From positions 17,001-81,000 of the forward strand of contig WNNJ02001130.1 of NCBI GenBank assembly GCA_012934845.2: a DNA stretch of 64,000 nt. Direction: 5' to 3'. This document shows positions 40,501 through 55,500 of this stretch, one piece after another. Position numbers and translations under genes: made by a program. Origin of the DNA: Pomphorhynchus laevis (taxonomy: Eukaryota; Acanthocephala; Palaeacanthocephala; Echinorhynchida; Pomphorhynchidae). Below the pieces are notes generated by a model. It did not search any database. It saw nothing but the letters and a program-made list of their open reading frames with translations, and was not told the origin of the DNA. How positions within the stretch are numbered: position 1 is the stretch's first letter; every line of letters begins with the position of its first letter.

Positions 40501-43500
40501 ATATTACATTATAATTGTCTCGATAAATATTTTTAAATTTCTAAAAAGATTACTAGCGTTCCATCAATTTAAATAAATTTAAATAGATTATAATTAGTTT
40601 GGATCTATTGTTAAATATCATTTAATTATTTTATAATTTACTTTTTATATGAATTACAATCCATATTTTTACATTTAGTTGCTTGTTTTTTTTCAGTTTA
40701 AATAATTTATTGTCTATATTTTACAATGAAGTGAAATTATGGACGATAGGACTGCGGATCATATGTTTATTCTTACAATTACCCGCTATAATGTGAAAAG
40801 ATTGTAAGTATATAATTTTCTATAATACACGATTTTGAAGTTATAGAATTTTCCAAGACGTGATGTGAATAGTAAATACATATTTACTATTTAATTTGTT
40901 TGTTGATTGTTTTATTTTATTTAACAATATTTTATTTTATTCATTATGAGTAAAAAACTTTTAAAACTTCAATTCAGATGTACACTGTGAAATATGAAAA
41001 AATTCTTGAATATATATATTACATCTGCTTTTATTATAACGCTGATTTTGAAGATTATTCAATAATAAAAATAACACATTTATATAGACAGATTTATGTT
41101 GTATACAACGATAATCAGGCGAAATATATTGAAGCATTGATCAAATTAACGTACATAATTATAAACTAGAATTATAATTTCAATTCAATTAACCATTCCT
41201 TTGCCATTATTAATATTGTTTTAGTATTTCATTTATTTAAACAATTATCGATTGATAATTCAAAAATATTAGATATAAAAATTATGAATATAATTAGAAA
41301 GTATAATATTTTATTACATCGTTTAACATATATTTTATTAGACAGGTATTTTTATAAAGTGAAAATTAGCAATAAATAATAGGTGGATTATATTAACGTT
41401 TTTATTTATGTCAGAATTTCAACTCGATTGTATATTATTTTGAAAATTTAGGAATCTTTATAATTCAAACCTGAGCAAAACGAAATCTGATATTTGCCAA
41501 CTGTATAACCTCAGAGAATTGTATGAAAATATATAGTAACTGTTTCGAATCAAAAGTATGTATGCTTTTAGATCATTGATTAATATATCTGGAATTGATA
41601 ACGCAATTGATAGAATGTCGTGCTGTAAAAGTTTATCGAAGCTGTATGTCCAACAGAAACAGAATAATTTTGAATAATTTATTTTTGAATTTTTAGGGAC
41701 ATGTCTTTTAATAGAATTACGGAGTTTAGCAAACTGTACGACATTCTTTTAAATTATAAATTGCAAATTTTGTAAGTTATATAGCAAGTGTTTACATTGC
41801 ACATATATAATTGTTAGGAACCTGTCTTTCAATGACATTGAATATCTTAAGCATGTGAATGAAACTACCTCAATAATATTGTCTAAATCAATACTAGAAG
41901 TTCTGTAAGTATATTTAATACAAGATTTAAAAATATAGATATTATTGCTTAGATAATATTGCTTACATATTACTTAGATATTATTTAATGTTTCCTCAAA
42001 ATGTTTAAATACTTGTCCCAATTTTCTAAAGGGATCTTTCAAATAATAAATTAACTCTGCTTACAATACAATGGGTGCTAACCCCATCACTTCGTGTCCT
42101 GTAAGTGTTCTATATAATCTTTAACTTTTACTGGTAACTATTTCTTTCGAACAGCAACTGCTCTTTTAATCAAATTCGTAACGTCTATTTCAGTGGATCT
42201 TTGTTGTATGGAAATGCAAGAATGTTATCTACATTGTAAGTGTTATTTTGAATTCAAAGAATTTAATTCGTTCCGTATGTCAAACAGAAATCTTGCGAAT
42301 AATCGAGATTTAACTTTTGAGCAAAACATATTCGACAGTCTTACATGCCTAACTGTAATGTAAGTATTAAAAGTTACTGACGAAAAGATTTACCTTGAAA
42401 GTTAAATGATTAAAGTTTGCAAGATTAATTTAAAAATCAAAATAGGATGTAATTGTCGAACCATCTTTTAATAATAATCGCTATATGACGATATGAAAGT
42501 TTAAAAAAATATATTTAATTAATTGAACTTGGTAATTATTTATATGATTGAAATTCAAATGACTAGATTATATTGGTTGACTGGTTATATGTTTACAGAA
42601 TAATCAAAGTCATTATTTTGTTCATACTGAAAAATACACTCCTCTTTACAATTTTCGCTACAAGGTTTGTCACTACAAGTAATATATTTTGTGTTGCACA
42701 CTTTATTCAAAAATGTATTCCATTTCGAATATTTAATTTTAAGTTTTGTTTTAGTTGATTTAATTTTTACCGCAATATATTCATTTATAAATAGATTATA
42801 TTGAATCTAAAATTAATAGTTACAATTAATACTTATATTTAACTAATTTAATCGATTTAATTAATACAAGGCGATTACAAGACATTACACTGTGTAATGA
42901 TTTTATATAATTTTTCAATTATACTAATTTTTTAATTATAATTACTGGTTAAAACATTGTCTTGATTACTAACTACTTACAACTCTGAAGAAGGCTTTTA
43001 CGCCGAAAGCTTAGCCCCTTGTATTGTGCTATAAAAGAAATATCGCTGTTGTTACTCAATTCTTAATTTAACGATTTATTTGAAAGCAGCCTCAATGGGC
43101 TCTCGAGTTCGATTTGATGATAATATTATATATATAATATTATATATATAAAGTGGGAAGTTTGAGAAAACCGTCTCCTGAGATCATTTTCGCGTGATTC
43201 AGCCATTTACTGTTCAAAGGAGAAATAGAACGACCAGGAAAGAACAAATTGATTTTTATAAGATGTTTCAGCCGAAGCCTTCTTCAATTGTAATTTGCTA
43301 GAACACTTATAAATCCAGAAAATTTATAAGTGTTCTAGCAAATTACAATTGAAGAAGGCTTCGGCCGAAACGTCTTATAAAAATCAATTTGTTCTTTCCT
43401 GGTCGTTCTATTTCTCCTTTGAACAGTATATATATTGAATAGTTGCTAGGTCACACGAGGTGACTTTCGCATTGAAAACCAGCTACAGAATCCTTCCTTC

Positions 43501-46500
43501 ATGATATCCAATTCCATACACCCTGACTACTAACAGCACCATTGCCACAGCCGTTTTCGTTTCGCCCGCTTTTTGCTACATGTTGGTGGCCCCGGGCTCG
43601 TCAGAAGGCTGACTACCAACTCTTCGCCTTTTGAAATTTAACTAATCCGAGATTTGAGCCGTCGCTCTCCGTACTTGGTTTGCGCTCTTGACTGTTAGGC
43701 TACGAATCCAGGATTACCAGATTTCACACAGTATATTTCACACAGTAAATGCTCTCTATATATCTAAATATATCTTAGTATAACTAAGATATATTTAATG
43801 GGATGACATATTTCCAGATTGCTTGTATTCACCGATCGAAATGGTGTTAAATTTCAAAATTATTTCGTTTTTAAGTGTTTATTTTCTTAACTCACCCCGT
43901 GCATGATTCATTTATAATCGTATATTTATAAGATTATTACATGACATAATAGTGACTTGTTTTCTAGATATATCTTTTAATTAACAAGAAATATAATTTT
44001 TCAATTAAACATTGCGTTAAATGAAATTAAATATTAAATCTAAACAACTACATAAAATCTGGAAATAATTTTCTATAATAATTGCTAATGATTTATGTAG
44101 TTTTCTACTTAGACAACTTATTTTTCATACAAATTTAATAATTTCCTTGATCGATTTCGACAAGTTTTTAAAGACGAACGTTATTTGCCAAATTTATACA
44201 TACAATTTAGCGTTTAGTTTTTAGAAAATTTGCAGTATATTTATATAATATAGTAATTATATTAATCATATATTAATTATATTATAAAATAATATGACAA
44301 TTGAATATAATATTAATAAATACACCAGCGATTCAAAAGAGCGACAATTTTATAAGGAATATCGCCAGTCTCGAATAAAGTGGACGCTGTGATTTTTTCT
44401 CATTTTATTCTACTCTCACAGCTAAGATTTCAGTTGACACTGAATTCTCAACTGTATGAACCGATACAAATAAATTAAAACATCGGAAATTTAAAACTGA
44501 TAGGATTTTAATTTTACTTATTGATACGCTATCAGTATACAACATATATCTAGGCACTTATTTTGTTCCCATTTTTGTAGAGTATCATTAATTTTGATTT
44601 GTGGTGTTTTGTCCATCCCGTAGCTCGTTATATAATTTATCAAATGCTCGTAATTATTTTTGACACTTAACCTGTAACCCACGTACCATTTCCGATAGAC
44701 ACTGTATAATCTCTATCATGAATGATCGTATCTGCAAAATAACTGTCTGTCGATCGTTATTTCTAAAAATGTAGATACCGTCAATGATATAGGAATTGTT
44801 TCCTGTGATACAAACCACGATTTTATCACCCTTAACATTATATACAACCTTAACCTTTTATAAAATCCATGCCGTCCAGCGCAATATGCCCAGACAACAA
44901 ATCCGATGTCAAAACACTCCAGATAACGATGCTTGAACCAACTTCATTAAGACACATTTTCACTTGACACTCTACCATACTTCAATTCATTAACATTACA
45001 GGTACCTGCTCTTGTTTTCGTCAACGTAATTTATTACATTTTCTGAAACGATTGCTCAACTACATTTACTATCTAACATAACGGCACCGGGGTACCATTA
45101 TTTTTCATATATTTGAGGATTAAGCGCCTTTTGACATGATAAGGCACTTGTGCAAATTACTTCACTTCTCCAAAATCGTTTTTGCACAATTTCGTTGTAA
45201 ATTACCAATTATCCACACACATAGCAACAGTGGAAATCTTTTAAGCGACTAATAGATTGTCGAAAGTTATTTTGATGATTATTAGTGATGTCGGACATTA
45301 TCGCCTTGAATAGCGAGCTATCGTCGCGAAATTATCAGCACACTCAGTTTCATCGAACTGTTAATTATTCCAGTCTTTATGTTTCCTCGTGAATTTCGCA
45401 ACTATCTAGAAAAATCAAATACCTCTCTTAAGGAAGTGTATATTGAGGAAGTAGCAGCTTCTACTTGCACTCTAAATCACAAGAAAGGCCATTGACGATG
45501 GCAACTAATACGTACAGTCAATTTCGTACGATATCATATACGTCATTTTTTGAGCTCTACTCCCTATACATAAATGCATTCTTCAAGTAGCAAGCAATCC
45601 ATAGATGAATTCCTCAAGCAACGTTCTAGCAACGTGCTTAACTCCTGTAGCGATTATAACAATTTCTTAATCCATTCCGACCATTCTTGAAAAGATGCGC
45701 CATTAAAGAACCGAACCATATCGCTCCAAATTATCTGCATCTTACTTTATACAGCCGAAATAGTGTATTGTTCCATCGAATAGAAATATATACAAAGTAT
45801 ACTTATGTGACAACTGTCCAGGTAGTTAACAAACTGGTAAATGTATTTTGTTTAAAAGTTAAACATTTTAATTTAAAATGTTAAATTGGCTAAATATTAT
45901 TTAATTTTTCAATTATTTTTTTCAAATTTAGTGATATCAGTGAAACTAACATATCAAGTGGTAGTCTTCCCGAAACTGTTGCGAATCTTTGCAAAATGTA
46001 AGTTTCATTTGATTAGATTTAAATAATCGTAAATTTATCTCAAATCAAAAGCTATTCAAAATATATTTGAATTTAAATATATTTAAATTTGAAAATATAT
46101 TTAAATTTTATTATTTCATATTTTCTTCTTTGTGTTATAATTCAAAAGATCCGAATTTTTCTACACGATCTGGATAATCGTGTAAAAAAATTAGATTTTA
46201 TTAACAACGAAATAATACATTAATGAAATAAATTATAAATATTTTAATTTTGTTAGATGTTAGGTAGCAAAAATGAATTTTTACAGAACAACTAATTAAG
46301 ATTTATACAATATAGTTTGATTGCTACTGCTATTATCATTAAGACATACATCAGCAAATCATTATGATGATTATTAATATCTATTCTCCTCCGTGGTTTA
46401 GTCTAATCAGTCAGTTAATAAATGTTCTGAGTTATAAAAAGTCTTTACTAACTAAATATCCGAATTTTTGAAAAGATTAAGATATTAACATTTTTAAATT

Positions 46501-49500
46501 TATTCAAACAAATTATAAATATTATTTTCATCCTTGATTTTGACAGCTGTTAAGTAGAAAAATGATCTGTACCAAACAACAATGAAAGATTTATATCATA
46601 TGGTTTGATGGCTGCTGCTATCATCATTAAAACATTCACCAGCAAATCTTTCAGATGATCATTAATATTTATTCTCCTCCGTGGTTTAGTCTAATTAGTC
46701 AATTCATAAATGTTCTGAGTTATAAAAAGTCTTTACTAACTAAATATCCGAATTTTTGAAAAGATTAAGATATTAACATTTTTAAATTTATTCAAACAAA
46801 TTATAAATATTATTTTTATTCTTTAAGATTATATTATTTTCATTTAATTACATTTAAATAACCGTAAATTTATCTAAAATCCACTGGTCTTCAGAATAAG
46901 ATTATCTATGCTATTTTTGTATCATCAAAAATCTCTTTAAATGATTTAAAACATTCAGTTAATTTTTAGAGGATTATAATATTTTTGTAATGAATTGGCT
47001 GTTGCATTTCTGCTTAGCACTTACGCTTATACATCAAACCGATCCGTGAATAGTTTTGCAATAGTTCAACGATGATTTTACATAGTTTATTAGATCAAAG
47101 AGCTGAGTTATTATTATATACTGCCAGAGCTTTCGCCGAATTACGACTTCCTCAGTGGCTCATTGTAAGTAGTTAGTAATAAAGAATTTTTTTGTTAAAG
47201 AATTCTTGATTACTAACTACTTACAATGAAAGTTAGTAAAAAATCTTGATTACTAACTACTTACAATGAGCCACTGAGGAAGCCGTAACGCGGCGAAAGC
47301 TCTGGCAGTATATAATAATAACTCAGCTCTTTGATCTAATAAACTACGCAAAATCTTAACAACATGAGGCTAAGATATAAGCGGACATTTAACTCTGTAG
47401 TTCAACGATGATTTTAATGGATGCATGTACAGTTATATTGGACGCATATAAGATATCATCTAATACGATTGTGTAATTGGCAGTTACATGTACATTTGTT
47501 TAAACTAAGGAAAGCTTTCGATATATCTGTTACAATTGTCTACTAGAGTGATGGTTCGATTTAAGTTAACGTACAGGAACTTCTAGCTCCTGTACGATAG
47601 CATTGGTTAACAAGCAACAAAGGGATCTGAGTACCATTGCCAATTTATTGCCTAGTCCATTATTATCAACCGCTAATTTTGATTACAACGGAAGTGGATA
47701 TGATTATTAATGGAACACGACACATAGTCATCAAACAATACCTTCATTTTCATAGGATAACAGGTAGGTACAAACTTGAGACAACTGTAAATGCATTTAA
47801 AAGCAAACGATGCTGACGATAAAGGAAGGAAGGTGTTAATGCTAGATTAAATTTGTTCGAGAATTTGCAATTTGATTGCTGATAGTTTGTTAGATTATGA
47901 TTTAGAACAAATAAACATTATTGAACGAGATATACTTCAGAGATTTAATGGATATTTTCGTAAAGAATCCTACATTGTAATATATCGACATGGTTTCAGC
48001 AATTTGACCAAGAACATCAATGAAACATGCAATAACTTCGTTGCCCGTTTAAGGAAGCAGTCAAGATAATGCCATTTTTTCAACTATAAAATAACTATAG
48101 AAAAGGACGCAACGAATTATTGAATTAAACATGCATCGTGTTAAACATTCAATCGGACTTGCTGTAATTACAAATATTGCAAATTAAAAGTCCTTAATTA
48201 CAAGAAGTTTTGAACATAGTTAATATGCATAAATGTACAAAGAATGCATCAAAGTGTATTACAACACCAACTAGTCATAGTAGGTGTTGAATTCCAACAC
48301 CTACTAGGCACACACCTAATAATATTTGCCCTTCGGTACTTGTATACAACTTCCACTGATTTATTAAACAAAGTAACCTAAGGTGAATAAAAGCCTCTAT
48401 ATTTCGGTTATACATGTTTTTACAAATATATAAAATATGGACTATTTCTTCAAATATGAAATTTTAACGCTATTCACCAGATTCAGAGAGAGAACGGCGA
48501 CACTGGCTTTACCGATTCTTTACATTTTGTACTTGCATTAAATTAGATATTGATAAATCAAACTCGATGTTTAAAAAATCTCCGTATCAGCTCAATTTTT
48601 CGGCAAAATCGAGCCATGTAGTACATTCAATTATGCCATAGAAGCACTTGCAAATACGTTCATAAAATCAGCTAATGCCGTGTATAGACAACACTTCTTC
48701 GTACATTAAAAACAGTTACACGGTTAGAACGTGACACATTATATCGAAAATCTAGAGAATATTTCACGTCAGTACTCATTAAAAGATATTACAGCGTCCG
48801 AGCTACGTGATATATTGGTATGCAGCTCATTCATCGCTGACGGACATTCGAACGAAATTCGAATAAATATATTAGAGACTGATGGAATTGATAAGCAAAA
48901 AGCATTTGAGATAGTAATAACTATAGAATCTGCCCAAGCTATAGTGATCACCAAACAGCATCAATCAGATTTGCAACTCAATTCCGTTCCTTACAATGTC
49001 GACTCTACTAATAAGGATTGCGATAAATCTGATTAAAACGTTTTGGCCGTAACTCGTTCCTAATACAGAAGTCAATGTTATTTTTGTGGGGTTAACAAAC
49101 ATCCACGACATCAATGCCCTGATCGTAATGTCGAATGTACATTTTGCTATAAACGTGGTCATTATGCAAAAGTTTGTCAATCAACAAACGCCAACGAAAC
49201 GACTAAAAATTTTCATACCGAAAACACGACTAAATTTGTCTGATACCGAATCTGTAAACTGTAGTTAAATTCTAAATGCGTGAAAATTACCACTACACTC
49301 AAAATTGAACAGTTTAATAATTAACATTACTTCACGCGAACATACGTTGAAAACGTTACTCGATACAGATAGTTTACCAAATTTTATAGATCCAAAAACA
49401 GTTCGCAAATTATAGGTGAATACTGAACCATGTGTCTAAGTTGTTGTCCCATCATCCTCGATCATCTGTTATATGTAATGCAACACATTATAATATGTAA

Positions 49501-52500
49501 CGTAACACATTATAATTTTCGCCTCTAAATAAATTCGTTGAACAAAATAAATTAGAAATTAATGTGTAAATTCATATGGGCAATTTTATGATTTAACTTT
49601 TAACATTTTACAGTTTATCAACTATAACTAATCCTGATTTAAATTAAATATTTTAAAGAAATTCATAATTAAACATTTAAATGTAGAAAATTTCGATAAG
49701 AGTTAAAAATATATAAACCGATTGCGTTCATTTATTTACATTTTTCATTTAGATATCTAAATTGCAATTCAGTATGGGAATATGTTCGGTTCACATGCAA
49801 GTACAATCCAGAATACGAAATGTTAGTAATAATTCTTTAATAAATTGAATAAAAATTTTTCAAAGATCTACTCATTTTAAATTTTGTGTGCTTGTATTTA
49901 CACAACGGATATTATACTAACACATATTCTGTAGACATTTGTAAGTAGATATTCTTGTACCATTTTCAAATTTATCGATACAGTATCTTGGCAAAAATAT
50001 GATATTATTACATATCACCACTTGACCAGATGTTGGACTGTAAAGACCTTCTAGGAGTCAGGGACTTCGCGATTCTCAGTTAAGAACCAATTTCACCTTA
50101 GGACAACTCCAGGCAATAGTAAAAGTAAATATTTACTATCATAACATGTACGACAATATATTCGGAGACTTATTCTTGTGAGTCTAACCTTAAGCATTCC
50201 ACTTTGAAGGCGCCTCACTTGGAAGACGCATATCTCTTACAGAAAGCACTTATTTTCACAGATGCGAGAATCTCGTGGATTCTCAAATCTGGATGGTTAC
50301 TATCGAACTTCATTGTGGTAACCTGAAAGGGTTACCAAATTTGGATTATTTCGAAGTAAATGAAAGCTGAGAATGATAAAAAGATGGAATGAAAAATAAC
50401 AAATTTGATGAAGTAAAGTTTTGGTTTTATTACCATGGATCAGTGCGAACAGCCCAATTATGTATTAGGCAAACATAACCGTCTCTTATCTATTTTGAGA
50501 TTCTAACGCCACACTATGACAATACCTTTAAGTACATGAAATTCTTATATCAGCTATTAATAATTAGTCAGCAATCCGGAATGACGATGACCCTTGGCTA
50601 GCGGTAAGCACAACGTTACTCTCTTAAAGATGCTAATTTTGGCAATTTGTAGTAAATCGATGCAGTATAAATTGTATAATTACTCAAAGTAATGTCAATT
50701 GTAAATCACGTCATCGGACATCGGGGTTGCTAATCACTGCACGTTAAAAGCAAACAATGACTGTGATTTCACTGACGACTTTAATCATTTACAATGTTGT
50801 GAAATTAATATCATAGAAAAATTATAAATCATAAATCGCATTTAGTAGAAACAGTTATACTTTACAATTTGGTTTAACGTAATATTTGTCGATATTACGG
50901 CAATTGTTATGCTCAATCAATTGAGTATAACTGCTCATGCTCAATTGTTAATATTGCGATAAGTTTACACAAATGAACATAAAACTAATGCATTAATGTA
51001 AAACTTAATATAGCAGTTACCTGCTGCTACGTGGTATTTTACTTTCCTTAGATATCTGTCAGGAAATCACATTCAGAATGTGAGGTCAGTGAGAATGTTT
51101 TACGCTACAAGTGTTTTGTAAGTATTTAGCGATTGTTTGAGATTTATATTTACTCATTTTTGTAGGGATATATCTCACAATTTACTAGAAGATCTCCTCG
51201 GTTCCGATTGTCAAGATATAAGTCAGACAAAAATACTGTACGTATATTAAATAACCTTTTTGACAACAGAATATTCAATTTAATCTATTTTACAACAGTC
51301 AAAAATATTGTACGTATATTATATAACTTATTTTACATCAGAGCATTCCTAATTGATTTAAAAAATACGCATGTTAAAGCATATTTTACATTGCATAATC
51401 CAAACACGCTGTTTATTAACAGAATCGTATTTTATGTCTTAAATACCTATACAAATTTTTACAAACTGATTGTGTTTAAATTCGTATTTATTAAATATCT
51501 TGTATAATTTGTGATATTTCAGTATCTTTAAGTTGGAAGGTTTCCGTCACGAGCCACCTCTAACAGGCACGCTGCATTTCCCCGCTGCACTGTACAGCTT
51601 AAACGTTGCAAGAGGAAATTGGCAGCTTTTCGATCATCCGTTGCCACCACCAACATATTGCCCAGTTTTATCAAAAAAAAATCGAAGTTATCGGCTTGGC
51701 AGCACCAATTGTGTCGATCGTCAACGGCACAAATTTATATTGCGATTCGTCAATACATGTATATTTGGCCTTCTTTCAATCCTCTGCCAATCTAGAAACC
51801 TCCCCGGCCCCAGAGACCGCACTAGGCAAATGACTGGCAGCAAGAATGTTGAGACACGTGAAGTCCCATACTAGCAGACGTCCCCTTTCACACGGGACAC
51901 CGGCTGTGACAAGGGCGTTACGGATAAGTGTGTTTACAGCACTGTGCCGATTGTGCCGAGAAACCACTCTGGGGCAGTCTAGCACGTGAATACCAGAGGG
52001 GTGTGATACGACGCCGCACTCACACTTAAATGAAACCAGTTGAGAATACCGAGGCAGAGGGCTGATCCAAGACAAATTGAACTGTCGTCTAGTTTTGTGC
52101 CCATCAAAGCTATCGGTAGGGCATTAAGTATTGCGCCAGACCATCTGGTAGACGCGGCTAGCAAGCGAGCGCGATCTTTGGGAAAGGCGCATGAAGCTGT
52201 TAGGTGTCGGAATTCTTTCTTAAACAATGGGGCTGTCCAATGTTTTTGCAAGGTTGTATCTGTTGGAACAGTCGGGTCGAATTTAGTGGTCCAACTCTCT
52301 GACGCCGTTCGGTAGTTAAGGTCACTAGTGCCTGAGCGATTTGCCAAATGCTCTGGAATTAATAGCGCAGTTAAGTCCTTCGTGCGCGAAACATATGAAC
52401 AAAAGTCGGTATAGATAACTCTTCCGCACGCAACACACCAAGTCCATTCATCTTAACAGGCAGCGAGGCTTGACGCCAGGTTATGTCAGAGAGCCTGAGG

Positions 52501-55500
52501 TTAAGGATTTCCTCCATAGAACTGCGAACTTCCACGTCGAAGGCTTTCACGAAGCCGCCTGTATAACACGGTGCGCAGCGTAAAAGGAAGTTGTATAATG
52601 CTTTCATAATATTACTGTCATTGATTAATGTATTAATTAAATATTCTGTATGCACTTGATAATATATCTATGCAATATGGTCATTTCGGTATTGTTTGTA
52701 GTGAATATGCGATACATTTAGTTTTTAGGTGAAGGCGTTGGATGCATCGATAATATTTTAATGTTCCTGAAATTACTGGCTTGATAAATAATTACATTGA
52801 ATTAAATTTGTTTGTATTTTACAAGTTTTTATTTGGTAAGGTTTAAAATATTTATGTTGTATAAGGACATGCATGATAATTAATTTTTTCAATTCAGTTA
52901 ATAAGCTACTTGTTCTTGCACTTCAAAAACATATCTTCAATCAATAAAACTTTATATTTTCGTAATTTAGAAATGTGTCGTCAAATAGGATTGATATTAT
53001 CGATGATAGTTTTTCACGAATAATGACATACCTGGAAGAATTGTAAGTGTTTTTTGTAGATTTAAAATTGTATTATATACAAAAGTGTTTGTTTTATCAG
53101 ATCGATATCAAAAATCAAGTTCTTTTAAGATAAATTTTAAAAATTTTATTCTGAAAATTTATTGACCTGCTGTTTCAATAATGTTACTGTCATTGATTTA
53201 AAATCGTTATTGATTAATCTAGTAACATAACATCAATTTATTAATACAAATAATGAAATATCTGGATGACTAAGTTGATATAATATTTACAATGTGTATT
53301 GTATTTTTATAAAAGGACTGATATTTTCATATATGAAATTTTTTTCTGTTTGTTCAATATCAAATTGAGATTTCCGAAGGCAAGATCTGCTATTATAGTA
53401 CGAATGTGGTTCCTGAGGTAGATTCGTATGTGTTCTGCAGATGCAACCTCGAAGATAATTGACATATTTAATAATGTTGTCATAACGACTTCTGTGCTTC
53501 TGTTGTTGCTCATTATTCGTTTATTTAGCGATTTAAGTAATAACCAATTGAAGATTATATAACGATTAGACCGGTGTTAATACACATTTACTAAACTGTA
53601 TACAGTTAACACTTCTATCCTGTCACTATTTATTGTTCTCTATAGGATACAAGCAAAATCCAAGCTATATGAGATAAATATCAATATCAGCTTGTTAAAT
53701 TCATTATTAGTAATAATTAATTATTTATTGAAAATTAATTGCTTATTTTATTAATTCACAACAAAGTAAATTTATCGTCAATTCCATTTTACTTTTGGTA
53801 TAAATGGCAGGTTTAAGTAGAAATAATCCGAATGATCTTCAGCCATCACCGTTACGTAGTCATTGTAGAGATAAAGCTTTTAGTAGAGTTGAAGATCAGA
53901 AGAGCAAAGCTATTGATAGAGCAGTCTATCACATACGAGCTTGGACTAAATGTAATGTCCAGAAATTTATATCTCGAGTACAAGGGGTTGAAATATATAA
54001 CTTATCATAATGATAAATTCAGTCTTTGAGATAAATGTTTTTACGCTTGATTATCCATAATAAGCTTGGAATATGAATTTTGTGGTTATGGAGAAGGCAC
54101 GTGATGAATATACCAAATGAACGTGTTAAATAATGAGTGTTTTAAAGTGTTCATATTCGAAATTATCAAATTGAGATATTTGAAGGTAGGATGTGTTATG
54201 CTAATACGAAACGTGTTACATGAAGTAGCTTCGCATGTGTTCTTTATATACAACCTGACACTGACAGATTGATGCCATATTTAATTTTTTATTGTGTTGC
54301 ATTTTATTTTAAAGGGATCTTAGTAACAACCCACTTAGGAATATACAACGATACGACATAAGTGCTAATACAAGACTACAAAAGCTGTATAAAGTTAATT
54401 GTGTTGTCCTTCATTATATATATTGTTATCGATAGGATACTAGCAAATTCAGATATGCATGAAATAAATATCAATATCAGCTTGCCGTGGAATGTTCCTT
54501 TAATGTAAGATTTAATTTTTGTATTCTTTACGAGGTTAAAACAATTTTTGGTTTAGTAGCAATTTATAAAATTAATATTAAATAATTTGTGAGTTAGTGT
54601 TTAGACGAAAGTTATAACTTATGTATAAACTTATGGCTTTACTTTAAACTTAAACGAATTGAACTGTAGCGTTAATGATTTAATCATTATAACCTAGAGT
54701 ATTTTTCATTAATTACTGCAAATTAACAATTAATTTATTTTTAATAACTAATACAAACTTAATTCATTGTACAACGTAACATTTGTTTATCAAATATTAA
54801 GAAATTATATACTGTGTGAAATATATATAAATAATATATTGAAATTATATACCGTTGAGAAAGACATTAATTAATTTCATTAATAAATTATCTACGCATT
54901 GTCGTAATTGATTTAAATTTACTTCACATTATCAAACTATCATATAAAATTATATTCTAAATAATAAGCGTTCCTTCTTCAGTATCGTTTGTTTCTAAAA
55001 CGGGAAGCAAATGTAAAATGCAAATAGGTTTGTATTTTAAACAAAACGCATATTAGATTTTTTAAAAATGGGTCATACTAGTATGAAAATCTGTCTGCAT
55101 AAATCAGGTCAGTTAACTGCGTCTAGGTATTTTATTCTATAAAAAATTGAAAATTTCAAAAAATAATATTTAAAATGCAACGTTCACGTTGGAATTGAGA
55201 CGGCTGTTTATATCAAGTGGCCTGAGAAATTAGGGTTATCAGTAACCCCGATGAGTAACGATCTGCTTAACATCAATCTCGCAGCCCTTACGCACATTGA
55301 CACAGCTTTTGCCAATTTTATTCCAATCGTTGAGCGCATTGAGCTGACAATGTCATTTTATAGCGAACGTCGTTTGTTGGCGTTTAGCTTAGAGATACGT
55401 TTTAGCAATGACTGTGCGCCCTTACCAAGTCCCCCATTTGAAGTAAGAACCACAGGGAATAAACCTGCCAAACAAACGGTAAAACATGTTTTGTTAATAA

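Larger units (their letters stand above)
47083..47350. repeat. Inverted repeat carrying two hammerhead-like motifs
   Basis: The arms run from AGATCAAAGAGCTGAGTT inward to CAATG and its complement. The centre has a directly repeated TTGATTACTAACTACTTACAAT. Each arm holds one hammerhead-like motif, annotated separately. Confidence 0.65.

Noticed and set aside
40978-41169. 63-codon frame starting right after TTCAG
   Set aside because: Open only in phase 0, while neighbours need phase 2, where it has an early stop. No motif.
51533-51874. 113-codon + frame that begins just after a TTTCAG, looking like an exon
   Set aside because: The minus strand here carries RLE-family C-terminal motifs ([15 protein letters not shown]), so the + frame is a shadow.
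53804-54010. 68-codon frame [13 protein letters not shown]...
   Set aside because: Lies between the duplicated LRR exon pairs with no splice context or recognisable motif.
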